Assembly: GCA_003693705.1 (NCBI GenBank)
Contig: RBZT01000731.1
Span: 1 to 31,238, forward strand
Source of the DNA: Polymyxa betae
Lineage: Eukaryota > Endomyxa > Phytomyxea > Plasmodiophorida > Plasmodiophoridae
Direction of reading: 5' to 3'
DNA: 31,238 nucleotides
Shown: positions 20,255 to 29,680 of the stretch, piece after piece
Layout of the letters: every line of letters begins with the position of its first letter
Position numbering within the stretch: the stretch's first letter is position 1
Notes under the pieces: generated by a model
Database searches by the model: none
The model's input: the letters and a program-made list of their open reading frames with translations, nothing else
What the model was told of the DNA's origin: nothing
Made by a program: the position numbers and the translations under genes

Positions 20255-20269
20255 AAACCCTAAACCCTA
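20255..20269. repeat. Interstitial telomere-like repeat (two overlapping AAACCCTA)
   Basis: AAACCCTAAACCCTA, just over two units of the TTTAGGG repeat, inside the possible intron of the broken gene. A further pair lies at 20756-20770 beyond its other end. Confidence 0.85.
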
Positions 20270-20425
20270 TCCGGTAATTGATAACCTCAGAGGATCGAAG
20301 TCACGAATCGTCTCGGCCGCGAAACTTCGGAGCAGCAATCCTAAACTTAGCGATAGCCGAATCGTTTGTAGTACGACAGGACCGGCTGCCTCGTAAAGCA
20401 TTCAGAAGCGGAGACCGCCTGAAAC

Positions 20426-20437
20426 GGGGGGGGGGGG
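20426..20437. repeat. Run of 12 G (C on the coding strand)
   Basis: Homopolymer within the broken gene. It is either in its intron or, if unspliced, a frame-determining tract. Confidence 0.95.
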
Positions 20438-20769
20438 CAGTACGGTCCAGCAGTGGCGCCAACGCAACAGCGACGCCTCCAGCAAGCGAACTTCGGAGCT
20501 GCGCTGATGGCCATAGAGGGCCAGATTCTTGGTGGCGAATGCCAGCAGGGATCGATCGCGGATCGGATAGCCATCGGTCCGCAGGGTGATCGATCTGCAG
20601 TCGCCTGGCGTCACGTAATGTAACGACAGCCACGTTACGATCGACGAAGTCGAATCTGGCGACCGGCTCGATTTGCAGCGGGAAATTCGGGAAACGGGCC
20701 GCCGGTGAATGTTGGATTTCGATCCGATCCCTGCCGGTGTGTCAGATCACACAACAACCCTAAAACCCT

Positions 20770-22054
20770 AGACCCAGAAAACGTCAGACCAGAATGACCA
20801 TTTGCAACATCAGGCATTTGGTGATGAGAAAAGCGAAAATTGAAAGCTGAATGATCTGGGATTCAGTACCGCTTCTGCCAACGGCAGGAAAAAATTTCTG
20901 TTGTCGATCGTGATAGTTGTGCTAGATTAGGATGGCTGAGTTAGGATATAGAGAGCTGGCGTTATTCTTTCCATACTCTTTCCATTCCTTGATGAAGAGC
21001 CTGGAGAATGGCTTTATCACCGATATTATAAAAAAGGAGCCCAAGGTATCGTTTGACATTTGGTGTATATATCCAGTTCCTCTGCGAATATACTTTTGAT
21101 GTATCCGATAATGGCGGAGTGAATGCAGATAATCGTTCGATAGTCGGTTTAGAGATGCTTGACAAGTTGAATAGCAACAGCAACGAAATAGACGAGAAAT
21201 GTCGATTTATGAGTTCAGAGCAATATCGAATCTTCGAAGCCGTTATGCAAGCATGAAGGGTCATTCAGTATAGATTTCGCGATCTCTTGTGAGAGGGCTT
21301 CGTTTTAAGGTGATTGGTTTTAGCATAGATCGTAGTAACAATTGACTAAAGAAAAGTACAATGAGAATCTCCAAATATTCTTCTGCAAACGCGATAGCCT
21401 CCTGAAGTAAATCTTCAAGATGATACTTTCGTTTGATCTAGTTGTTAGATATGCTTCAGGTATGTCTGAAGCAGAGTACGTGGATTGTAATCGGCTAAAA
21501 AGTGAAGATTGTAGAAGACAACAAGGCTTGAAATATCTTCAAAAAAAAAAGAATTCGTGCATTCCATGCAGATCTGCTTGCAGGGTGAGGTTTATGAGCT
21601 GGACGAGGACCTCAAGACCGTTGCCGATAAACCTTCATTCTGCCACTGAGGATGGTATTCTAAGAGAAAAAAATCAGTACAGCTTCCGTCCTTGTGTAGA
21701 GCGTAAGCCTTAGGCAAGAGAAATTTTCATATCATCATCGGCAAGAGAAATGGATTCGGGGGAAAAGAATATTCGCATCGCTTTCACTGCAGGATTGATC
21801 GTGGTTGCAGTCAGCAAGCTAGTAGATACATAAAAGAAGCGCGACAGTTTTCCTGAAGGGAGCGCTCGGTTTCGGTTTCGATCTCACAATTGCAGATACG
21901 ATTCAAGCAATGTCTTACTAGAAGATGGTCGTATCGGCCAAGCGAAACTTCCCAATCAAAGTCCATTTGCGCTTCTGAAGGCGTGGTCTTGCGCGAGTTA
22001 CGAGTTTTTGCATCCAATAGGAACACGAAACTAGATGAAGGAGACCAAAAAGGT
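20770..22054. other. Region without a firmly supported gene
   Basis: Near 20931 a plus frame (MAELGYRELALFFPYSF) stops at about 21098 and overlaps a second frame to 21256. A minus frame on the same DNA (KVYSQRNWIYTPNVKRYLGL) is equally plausible, so I assign neither. A 27-codon plus frame at 21566-21649 (GEVYELDEDLKTVADKP) is coding-like but isolated. Confidence 0.25.
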
Positions 22055-22987
22055 TTAATTTCTGGTAGATTGAGGATCGGATGAAGAGCCCGCGTCATCA
22101 GCGGCAAGATTGACTGTTTCTTGCTTGGCGAGCAGCATCTGCTTGATGGACAGCGCTAATGGCGATGCCAACTTCGATTCTTTCGTATTCAGAATATATG
22201 AATCAAAACCTGAGAGCAACAAATCTCAGAGCGAATTAAAGGGAATATAAATCAAGTTGAGTTGAAACGAGCAAAAATGAGTGATAAAAAGAAAAAAAAA
22301 CGCAAACGAAGCCTCAAGAGTTGGATGTCGCAATACTGAAAAAGATCAAGGCTTTTCTGTTTAAACTGATGTATGGTGAAAATCCGGGAAAGCAGTAGCC
22401 GAAAGCTGAAAAGCAAAATCGTTGGAAAAACCGTGAGAAGGGAAAAAAGTATAAAAGAAATGAAAGTTTGATGCAACAAGAGCAATATTAAAGGAGAACA
22501 AAGAGAGTATGCTTTTGACGAAAGCTGGGAATTGGAAAATCGTGAATCAGAAAATAGCAAAATGCAAAGGTTGAGTGAGCTTCAAAAAGTAAGAAAGACG
22601 AAGGTTTAAAGCAACTAAAACGAGACGAATTTCTGCTTGTGTTGATGAAAGTTGAGAAACCGGGAGAGCGTGAAAAATAAAGCTAACAAAACAGCTAAAA
22701 TTTTGAGGAGTGGAGAGCATCGAAAGTCAGGAGAGACGCAGAAATGTACCTCCAGATTTATCGATGCATCGCAGGACGTGTGTTGTCATACGAAGGCGAA
22801 GACTACGCCCAAGCAGGTCGGACCAGATCCGTTTCTGCTGGACGTTCGGGTTCCAGCAGCGACGCGTCTTGCGCTGCGAATGGCTGACATTGTTGCCGAA
22901 CATTTTCTGGCGGCCGCCGTACAAGGCCCTGGCCGCCCGGCCCGGCATCGCCCGGGTCATCTCCATCAGCGATCGTAGCGACGACAT
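22055..22987 (-). CDS. MRPL28: Mitochondrial large-subunit ribosomal protein bL28m, two exons
   Basis: Exon 1 is 22987-22750, the intron 22749-22210 (GTACAT...TCAG, 540 nt, T-rich on the coding strand), exon 2 22209-22055. Together 130 residues. Exon 1 carries RAARALYGGRQKMFGNNVSH, SQRKTRRCWNPNVQQKRIWS, then RMTTHVLRCIDKSGG. Exon 2 continues FDSYILNTKESKLASPLALS and IKQMLL. This is the bL28 pattern 'fGnnvSHS.rktrR.w.pNvq.kr...s......lrvtt..lr.iDk.Ggld.Yll', including the organellar form's extension after the Gly-Gly. The protein is a 50S-type mitoribosome component. The basic N-terminus before GGRQK fits a mitochondrial presequence; an in-frame ATG at 23050 could extend it by 21 residues. The C-terminal tail (LAADDAGSSSDPQSTRN) is not conserved. 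Confidence 0.88.
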
Positions 22988-23491
22988 TGTGATATGACGG
23001 ATGATAACAGACCATGATCTCGTCACCCCCAACCTTCCACTCGCGCACATTTTACAGCGCCACTTAAACCCGAGTTTCCCATTTCAATTTCTGCGGTAGT
23101 GTTTTCTCAATTTTTCTGACATGGGCCGTCAGCAACGCTAATTGCGCAATTTACTGCGCTCCTAAGAGACTGGTCCAAGTAAAAACGCGGTTCCGCAATT
23201 TACTAAACGAGCCAGTCAGATTTCGACCCCTGAAATTCCGTGGCGCTATTTTTTAATGGATCCCTTCTGTGACATTCAATCTAAGATATGAATTTGCTCC
23301 TTCCATAAATCTCTGATGGCGTCTCGATCGGCTTGCCGTTGCTGTGTTGGGGAAAGACCTAATTCAGCTCGCTATAAAAGTCAACCTCGCAGAAAATCTC
23401 TAGAATTGGAAAGTGTCGAAACACAGAATATGAAAGCTGCTTTTGAAGTAAGGTTTGAGTATTTTTTATTTTTTCAGATTCAATTGGCAGT
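22988..23491. other. Intergenic between bL28m and the RING-like gene
   Basis: Holds the bL28m promoter side. GCGCAATTTACTGCGC is a near-palindrome near 23143, with CCGCAATTTACT repeated near 23190. A plus frame from ATG 23316 (MASRSACRCCVGERP) has a possible 30-nt intron but runs into the antisense of the RING-like gene; not accepted. Confidence 0.35.
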
Positions 23492-24256
23492 TCAGCTTCC
23501 CGTCCAGACCGATTCGCATTTCGGACATGTCGGGATGCGAAAGAACGGGCTCAGATTCAGCTCGAGCTGCGCGCGCATACATTTACGATGCACAGCCTGG
23601 CCGCAGTTGCACTGGACCACGGCACGGCCATCCCACAGCATGCCGCTGCAGAACGGACACGGACCCGTGAACACGTCCCTGCAGACCGGGCGTACTGGCC
23701 CAGGGTCGCGGCTCAGGTCCTTGACGCAGCGCTCGAAGTCCAGGCGATCGAGTTCGTCGCACGTGAATCCGTCGCCAAAGCATTGCAGGAACCGCTGAGC
23801 GTCCTGGGCCCAGGCGCGGCCCGACCCGGGCCGTACTCGCCCCTGTTGCAGGTCCCAGCACGCTCGCAGGTCCGCGTACAGCTTGCGGATACGATCGCAG
23901 AGCAGCGGCCGGAGCTGCCTGAAGACCAGGTCCAGGACGATGTGAATGCGGCGGCTGCGCACGAATCGAATTCGGTCCAGAGCCAGGCTGACGTCGTCGA
24001 GATGGTCGGCGCTGGCGCTCAGGCGCTTGTGGGCCAGTATGGTGATGTGCTCGCATTGGCGGCGAATGGTTTTGAGACGGTATCGGGCATAGGCGGTAAC
24101 ACAGCGCGGCAGATACGGGTGCTTGCAGAAGCGATCGAGTGCGCGGTAGCGTGCGGCGGACAGGCCGAGAGCCAGCGAGAAGTCCGCGAGCGGCCTGGTC
24201 GGGTCGTCGTTGTCGACGAGATTCGGGAGGTCGTCGAGAATGGAGGCGAAAAACAT
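23492..24256 (-). CDS. Protein with C-terminal RING-like zinc-binding domain, intronless
   Basis: ATG 24256 to TGA 23494-23492, 254 residues. Residues 1-195 are largely helical and Arg/Leu-rich (ALDRIRFVRSRRIHIVLDLV; DRIRKLYADLRACWD) with no recognised domain. The C-terminus has Cys200-x2-Cys203-x12-Cys216-x-Cys218-x4-His223-x2-Cys226-x17-Cys244-x2-Cys247, eight ligands in the order C4HC3. Known: this order is that of RING-CH/RINGv rather than classical C3HC4 RING, though the Cys218-His223 spacing is shorter than usual. Ubiquitin E3 activity is inferred, not shown. The gene is GC-rich and ends close to residue 254, so the zinc domain is extreme C-terminal. A long plus-strand frame over the same bases is a composition shadow. 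Confidence 0.7.
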   Translation of the reverse strand: MFFASILDDLPNLVDNDDPTRPLADFSLALGLSAARYRALDRFCKHPYLPRCVTAYARYRLKTIRRQCEHITILAHKRLSASADHLDDVSLALDRIRFVRSRRIHIVLDLVFRQLRPLLCDRIRKLYADLRACWDLQQGRVRPGSGRAWAQDAQRFLQCFGDGFTCDELDRLDFERCVKDLSRDPGPVRPVCRDVFTGPCPFCSGMLWDGRAVVQCNCGQAVHRKCMRAQLELNLSPFFRIPTCPKCESVWTGS

Positions 24257-25411
24257 GCTGAGGGAAACGAAGCGATAGTGAAATGAACGTTCGGGTTCGA
24301 AGGGGTCACCCCATGGGGTCGAATGGGGTCGTCCGAGCCATAGAACAGGTTGTGGAGAAGGATTCGGTTTGGTCAGCTGGTCGCTGTATTTTCCGAATCT
24401 TTGAGGCCGAAATGACCTCAGCGTGTCTTATGGACTCGAATGGATCAATTGTCCGAATGGAAAAGAATCCTGCTTAATTGCAAGGCCGTGGCGGCAGCCC
24501 TTCCACCGGGTATGGCTGCTCTCTGCCTGCCGGGGTCTGATGCAACCGTATTCGACTTGCGGCGAGGAATTGCGTTCGGCGGGGCCTCTCCAATGTTCGA
24601 GTTTTATGATTGAAGAAGAATTGTGACGGGCGTTCATCGTAGCGGAGATCTTCAATTCTGAAAAACAAGGCCACAAAATTGATTTAGATAGAAGCAATTG
24701 AATTAAGTGCAAAATTGAATCTGAATGAATCGATTTCTATAGGGTGAAAACTAACTCCTGATTTCAGGCCGCCCTATTGCAACAACAGATATGGCGAGGC
24801 TGTGTCTTAGAGATTTTTAAAGCCTAGAACGACAGACGATTCTCAATTTGTCTTCGTAATACAAATCTTGTTTCGTTGTATACGGATCTCAGAGCTGAAT
24901 TTCTTGCCTGTTTTAACAACAATAGTGCTGATTCAGTTGGGAGGTGTCTGGCTTGGAAATGATTCGTGACAAGACCCTATTTTCAAAGTTTTCCTTCCAA
25001 GACAGCTAAGCTGGTGTGAGATAGAAATTTTAGAGAAATGGTCCCGTTTGAGTGGAGGGGATTTCAACTGGATTGAATATGTATCACAATACAATTCGAA
25101 TTTTCTGCCTGCTTATTGGCATGATAAAGTGCTTAGGACGCCGGGCTACTATATCGTGTTCAAATCTGAATAAGCCAGCCATCTAGCTATCTTTTCGTCA
25201 GTTGCTCATACACCTATGAGCCTTCATGCTGAATTATAAATCTGTCCATTCTTTTCATCAAACAAGGGTTGCCGTATAGTTATAACAGAAGAACCATAAG
25301 CTGTATTTCAAAACTAAGGGTAGGTCTTGTAGTGATTATTGAGATTCTTGAAGTAAAAAATTGGGTTGGAAAAAAAAACAGGTTTGATGCATTAGATTCA
25401 TCACGTCATTC
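24257..25411. other. Intergenic; no gene seen
   Basis: ATGGGGTCG repeats and an ACCCCATGGGGT palindrome lie near 24307-24331, just upstream of the RING-like start. The remainder is AT-rich without coding or RNA signals I can support. Confidence 0.4.
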
Positions 25412-25612
25412 TCAGAGTCGTGGGCATAGGCAATCTTTTCTTTTGAATCGGCACCACCAGCATCTCCATTTTATATATTTGTTGGGATTCATGCAGATCT
25501 TGTGGCCGCCTGGACGCACTGCAGTGGATTCAGCAGGCTGAGCAGCGACGATGGAGAGCGCGATCATGGCCAGCAGTATGACCAGGTAGTGCTTCATCAT
25601 GATGACCACCAT
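25412..25612 (-). CDS. Small secreted, basic, Cys/Trp-rich peptide
   Basis: ATG 25612 to TGA 25414-25412 gives 66 residues; Met5 or Met6 could also start it. Residues 6-24 (MKHYLVILLAMIALSIVAA) form a strong signal peptide with a cleavage site at VAA/QP. The mature part of about 42 residues has five cysteines (40, 51, 54, 61, 63) and dense Lys/Arg and Trp around WRCWWCRFKRKDCLC. This composition is seen in small secreted effectors and antimicrobial peptides. No family is recognised and the odd number of cysteines is unusual for a disulfide-locked fold. The upstream DNA (25681-25918) is a tandem array of 41-bp hairpin-forming units that must include or abut its promoter. A random frame with a fortuitous signal peptide remains possible. 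Confidence 0.5.
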   Translation of the reverse strand: MVVIMMKHYLVILLAMIALSIVAAQPAESTAVRPGGHKICMNPNKYIKWRCWWCRFKRKDCLCPRL

Positions 25613-25680
25613 GACTTCTTCGGCTTGGGATTGCCTTACACTTACAGTGGGGGCAGCCCCAGTACCCTACCATGACATGG

Positions 25681-25918
25681 TGCACTGATGAAGAATGTGC
25701 GTAGAAGGTTCTCGTGGAATACGCATTGATGAACAATGTGCGTAGAAGGTTCTCGGGGCACTGATGAAGACTGTGCGTTGAAGGTGCTCGTGGAATACGC
25801 ACTGATGGACAATGTGCGTAGAAGGTTCTCGTGGAATACGCACTGATGAAGAATGTGCGGAGAGGGTTTTCGTGAAATGCGCACTGATGAAGAATGTGCG
25901 TTTAAGGTTCTCGTGCCA
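25681..25918. repeat. Six tandem 41-bp units, each with a CGCAC/GTGCG hairpin
   Basis: Units start CACTGATGAAGAATGTGCGT and end GGTTCTCGTGGAATACG, beginning near 25682, 25723, 25758, 25799, 25840 and 25881. Unit 2 lacks about 6 bp. ACGCAC at each junction pairs with GTGCGT 11 nt later. 41 is not a multiple of three, so no frame is kept across units. Confidence 0.9.
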
Positions 25919-26614
25919 ACTTTCCCTAAAGAAATCGAAACACCAATCGCAAAATCAATTTAGTTAGCATTAGAGAGTAATCTCGGCTGCCCTCTTCTCT
26001 GTCTGTGTCTGAGACACCGTCATCCAAGCCTACAGATGAAATGAAAAGAATAATGCGAAAAGAAATTGAACAGAAGTCGTTGCCCCTTAATAACTCTTCT
26101 TTAAAATACATTCGATATCGATGTTCGCTGTTCCTCTTTTCATTTCTTTTGTAGCATTGACTGGTCGCGGGGAAACGAAGACATCTCTTCACGACTGGAT
26201 ATCTCCACTGTAAACCTCCCAAACACACGGCGTCTCGAGATGAGGTCGCCGTGTTCTCATGGCTCTCGCGGACTGCGTAAGATATAAAGAGCTGCGCTTG
26301 TGATAGGGTTAGGTACCCTTGGGGTGTCAAATCCACATTTCGACTCGACTTGACTTGTCAAAAACCCTAATTCAAGTCGTTTCCTGCGATGTGAAATTGC
26401 CGAAGTCGACCCGACCTTGGTGATTTCAAGTTGACTTCAAATATTTGAATGATGTCGACTTGATGGACTCAAAGTCAACTCCTGAACTCGCTTTGTTGCG
26501 CGTTGATTTCTAAAGTTGCATTCCTCTGTATGATGCCCCGAAGGGTATCAATTATGCTGCCTTACAGAAAACGTCTTTCATGATTATTACTCGCATAAGG
26601 CAGAAATAAACCTT
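25919..26614. other. Intergenic; clustered AAGTCGAC-like motifs
   Basis: No gene supported; a 136-codon minus frame at 26336-25926 has weak coding character. Between 26338 and 26485, variants of TCGACTTGA/TCAAGTCGA recur at least six times, with AAACCCTA at 26362-26369. Confidence 0.35.
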
Positions 26615-27201
26615 TCACTGTTTGTTGAACAGCAATGGATCCAGCTCTGAGGGAACGCTTGATCGCCTGGCAACGAAGTCGACATCGCAGCCAGGAAAAT
26701 TTCTTGCCATAACTCTATCCAGATGTCCGTTAACGCTGAACCATAAGCACGCATCCCGACCTCGAAAATTCATTCTCGCAGCGAAACTCACAATTAGGTA
26801 GTTCAGCAAATTGTTTCGACACAGAAGTCCAGATATCTATCGTGACGTTACAGCGACGATGATTGAAAGAATTGTCAAAGAGAGCCAGGTTGCGGTCTCT
26901 CGTCGTTTTCCATCTTTTTTAGACCCATCGCCAAACAGTATTCTTGATAGCAGCTCCTATCATATCCCGGCTCAACGGACAGAATGTAGTCAATGAAACT
27001 CTCACGCTCTACCTCACTCAATGGATGTGAATCGTGGATGATGATCTCGTCAATCGATTGCGCTTCGATCTCGGTCATTCGATGGCTGGTAATATTTGGA
27101 CCAATTAGCTTGAACGAAACCATCCGTAACCAGAAGCTGTTTCGAATCGGGATTATACAAGGCAGGGTGCTGTGTTTAGGATCACACGAGAAGTGAAGGT
27201 T
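26615..27201 (-). pseudogene. hAT-family transposase relic
   Basis: Minus strand. Frame 1 (27201-26875) reads IDEIIIHDSHPLSEVERESF then IDYILSVEPGYDRS. This fits the hAT region 'i..d..Pfs.ve...F..~~..l.P.Y..psr'. Frame 2 has VTIDIWTSVSKQF at 26846-26808, the hAT core signature 'vtiDiWTs', with the first catalytic Asp. Frame 3 (26809-26615) carries RGRDACLWFSVNGHLDRVMA and a stop. Frame changes between the parts show decay. No BED finger, dimerisation domain or terminal repeats were found. Inference: an old hAT insertion, not active. Confidence 0.6.
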
Positions 27202-27204
27202 TCA

Positions 27205-27781
27205 TTATGGGAAGGTTTTTTCATAAAGATTCAAAGAATTTCTTCTGATCAACCCCTTTCTCGTGTCAGTAGCTAAGATAGGGTTTAAGGTTTTTGCCGA
27301 TGTTTGACCAACTCGCTCGCCAATAAAGCGTATACGTTTTGACGCTTTTGCTGCTGGCACGGAGAAAAACCGACCAAACAAGCCGATCCAGGGACGATAT
27401 GAGTTTTCTGAAAAAAATGACAAAAGGTGGAAAAATTCAAAGGAACTGCGACCCAGAAATGTATAAATTTGTTGAAAATTCTGATAGAGGAATTTTTCAT
27501 ATTTTAATAGCAGAACAATGAGAACGAAATGAGACTTGCATTTGAATCAAGTAAGATGGGTAAATTTTCAAAGATTCCGACATTGGAAACTATGATCATT
27601 GCTTTTGTGTTTTTTGTTTAGATTTCCGAGAGATTTTCGGTTTTGCGGTTTGATTTATTTGAGCACAATCTCGAATCGGAATTTGTTACAGAAGGCGATC
27701 AAGTTTCATTGATTCTTGCAATTCGTATGGCAGAGCAGTCCAATTCAAATCCGGGACAATAGTTGAATCTAATTGTACTGA
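27205..27781. other. No supported gene
   Basis: AT-rich; overlapping minus frames at 27423-27205 and 27500-27285 may be further hAT debris but show no motif. TAGGGTTT is at 27279-27286. Confidence 0.3.
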
Positions 27782-28276
27782 ATGAATTCCGAACAGGTCT
27801 GCAGTTTCTGTGAAAAATCCAACTTTCTTGACGCCCTGTATATACAATTTCCTTCTTTCGTTCCAGCATTCATGAATTTTTCAACTTTTTCCTTCAGTTT
27901 TCCGACATCATCCGTCACGGAAACAACTTCAATTACAACAACAGGCCCAAAAGGCAGATATGCTTTCTTCTTGTCTTCAGGCGACAGCCGAGACCTTCAT
28001 CGATATAAGAAATGTCTGGTAGAATCTGTCGATGCGATTCTGTTGGCTGAAGGATCTGGTAGCCACGAAGAGTTCGAATATATCCACGGACTCAACTTCG
28101 CCATTGTCGAGCTTGTCCTAGAGCCTCGACCATTTCTGTACAAGTCCCAGATTAGTCGCCATCTCACGAACAATCAGAAATGGCCAATCATTTTCTGCAG
28201 ATATCGGTCGTCTGAGACCAGATTTAAGTCCGGTGGAGGTAACATTCTGAGCACTGAAATCGCAGGTTATTGTTGA
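27782..28276 (+). CDS. Unidentified open frame, uncertain
   Basis: ATG 27782 to TGA 28274-28276, 164 codons. The middle part (GRYAFFLSSGDSRDLHRYKK; SGSHEEFEYIHGLNFAIVEL) looks coding, whereas the start (VPAFMNFSTFSFSFPTSS) and end look like translated AT-rich DNA. It may be one exon or a remnant; an internal ATG at 27871 is another start. No family recognised. Confidence 0.25.
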   Translation: MNSEQVCSFCEKSNFLDALYIQFPSFVPAFMNFSTFSFSFPTSSVTETTSITTTGPKGRYAFFLSSGDSRDLHRYKKCLVESVDAILLAEGSGSHEEFEYIHGLNFAIVELVLEPRPFLYKSQISRHLTNNQKWPIIFCRYRSSETRFKSGGGNILSTEIAGYC

Positions 28277-28440
28277 TCGGGAATTCCGACATTAAGCTAT
28301 CCAAGTAATCACATATTTAAAGTTGCGTGGAATTCAAAGATGTTTTCGACCCTCCGAGATGCGACCTTCGAATTGTCTTAACAACTCTAAAACCCTGCTT
28401 ATTTAAGGAATTAGATGTTTCGGACATTTGATACAATGTT

Positions 28441-28734
28441 TCAAAGCATGAAAATCGTATTATGTACAGAACGAAAAACTTCTTGTGTCAATTGGTTCGA
28501 AAGATTAAATTTTTTAAAAACTTTTGCGTATTTGATTTTGTTTTGAATTTGCACCTTTCTCATGAAAATTTGTTCAAAAATTGGCATGGATAATCGCCGA
28601 TGGCCTCTGTACCTCTTAACATCATATTCTATTTGACGAGCTGTAAAAGGACTACCATCTCTGTCTTTCAAACAAAATGCATTCATATAGCGATAACAGT
28701 TTCTAACAAAGAGCCTTATATGTGCGATATCCAA
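28441..28734 (-). CDS. Unidentified basic open frame, possibly transposase C-terminus
   Basis: 97 codons, Arg/Tyr/Phe-rich (HIRLFVRNCYRYMNAF; ARQIEYDVKRYRGHRRLS). The 'YMxAF...AxxxVKxYRxHRR' spacing reminds me of C-terminal tails of some fungal and protist DDE transposases, but this is an impression, not a match. Its neighbours are AT-rich and it follows the hAT relic by 1.3 kb. It may be non-coding. Confidence 0.25.
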   Translation of the reverse strand: MDIAHIRLFVRNCYRYMNAFCLKDRDGSPFTARQIEYDVKRYRGHRRLSMPIFEQIFMRKVQIQNKIKYAKVFKKFNLSNQLTQEVFRSVHNTIFML

Positions 28735-29680
28735 ATTTCTTTGCAGATCCTTGAAAGATCACTTCACAACAGGTCTTTCGATTTCGCCAACGAATAATAG
28801 GAGCCTTGTTTACGAAAACATTATTGAAAATTGGCTGCTTTGTACAGTTCCTTCACCTATATCCACAATCTCATATTTTTCATTTCCATCAAAAAATTGA
28901 CGAAAATTTCGAATGCCACATATGAGACAATAGAAGATGGGCTCAGTCCAGCAGCAGCTGTACAGGATACGGGGGGTGTCAATTCGTTGTTAGAATGGGA
29001 CGGGTCTCTTGGCTGCATTTTCCTCGCTTAGGGTCCTATTATAGGGGTTTTTCCGATATTGAGTATGACGGACAAAGCGGGTGTATTCTTGTTGATTCTG
29101 GATGTAGCCAGAGCGACATTGTGATTGAGCTGAGAGCACAGCCAAACCCTAAAAGTCAACACACTAGTCATTTTCATTCCATTTTAACAAATTATCATCT
29201 TAAACCAGCCTGGGACAAAAAATGTTTCACCAAATGTATTAATAAAACTGCATTATTTTATAGTTCGAATCGGTACTGTTTTCAAAATGATTCAGAGTGT
29301 TGAATTGCAATCTATGGAGGCGATCTCGGCAGAACGCATTGATATTAATCCGATTATAGGTTGGTTCAGGACTGGATTAGATAGGATGGCACCGTTTGTC
29401 CGCACATTTCGTCAGGGTGGGCTCGCCCAAGGACGGATCTGAGCAGAAGTTCCAGAATATCCGACTTATCAGATGTTAGAAATCATTTCAGCCTTGATGA
29501 GAATATAGACAAGAAACTCTGAGCGTTCGTTGAACAAAGACACCTCGCGCTACCTAACAGCAATGACGCTGTAAAGAGTTCATACAGAGCACGCCTTGCA
29601 AGGCAACATCCTCGTAAGTATCAGAATGCCGCTATAAATACCTTTTGACTGTACAGAATAGGCTGCCCAAGTATCGACAC
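28735..29680. other. No supported gene
   Basis: AT-rich, with AAACCCTA at 29144-29151. Short frames (for example 28831-29031) show no coding character. Confidence 0.35.

Larger units (their letters stand above)
20045..20745 (-). pseudogene. Broken gene related to the 30-kb membrane-anchored gene
   Basis: Minus strand, three coding-like parts. Part 1 (20745 to about 20600) includes FPLQIEPVARFDFVDRNVAV and lacks a start. A one-base shift near 20605 leads to part 2, VTPGDCRSITLRTDGYPIRD then LLAFATKNLALYGHQRSSE, ending RWRHCWT at 20444 before GTACTG. Part 3 is 20230-20045 after TTAG (IYYDPSDYHRIGRRCWLIHR ... LLANVLHQQV, stop TAA). If GTACTG/TTAG are splice sites (intron 20443-20231), parts 2 and 3 join in phase. 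That intron would contain the 12-G run and a telomere-like repeat. KNLALYGH matches KNLAICGH of the 30-kb protein, with 9 of 24 identities across the block. A real gene with one sequencing error is possible; no function known. Confidence 0.45.

Noticed and set aside
21919-21966. Minus exon-like MDFDWEVSLGRYDHLL before GTAAGA
   Set aside because: No downstream exon in a compatible phase could be supported; it lies in the 3' flank of bL28m.
23316-23798. Plus frame starting MASRSACRCCVGERP with a GTAAGG...TTTTTTCAG 30-nt segment
   Set aside because: The candidate intron is far shorter than the 122-540 nt introns here, is a multiple of three without needing removal, and the downstream part is antisense to the RING-like gene.
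23588-24286. 232-codon plus-strand frame
   Set aside because: It lies opposite the RING-like gene, whose zinc ligands are ordered and conserved in type. The plus frame is Ala/Gln/Val-rich as expected from GC-rich antisense.
25642-25884. Minus frame with repeated CVFHENLLRT
   Set aside because: It is produced by the 41-bp tandem repeat, whose length is not a multiple of three; there is no sign of protein constraint.
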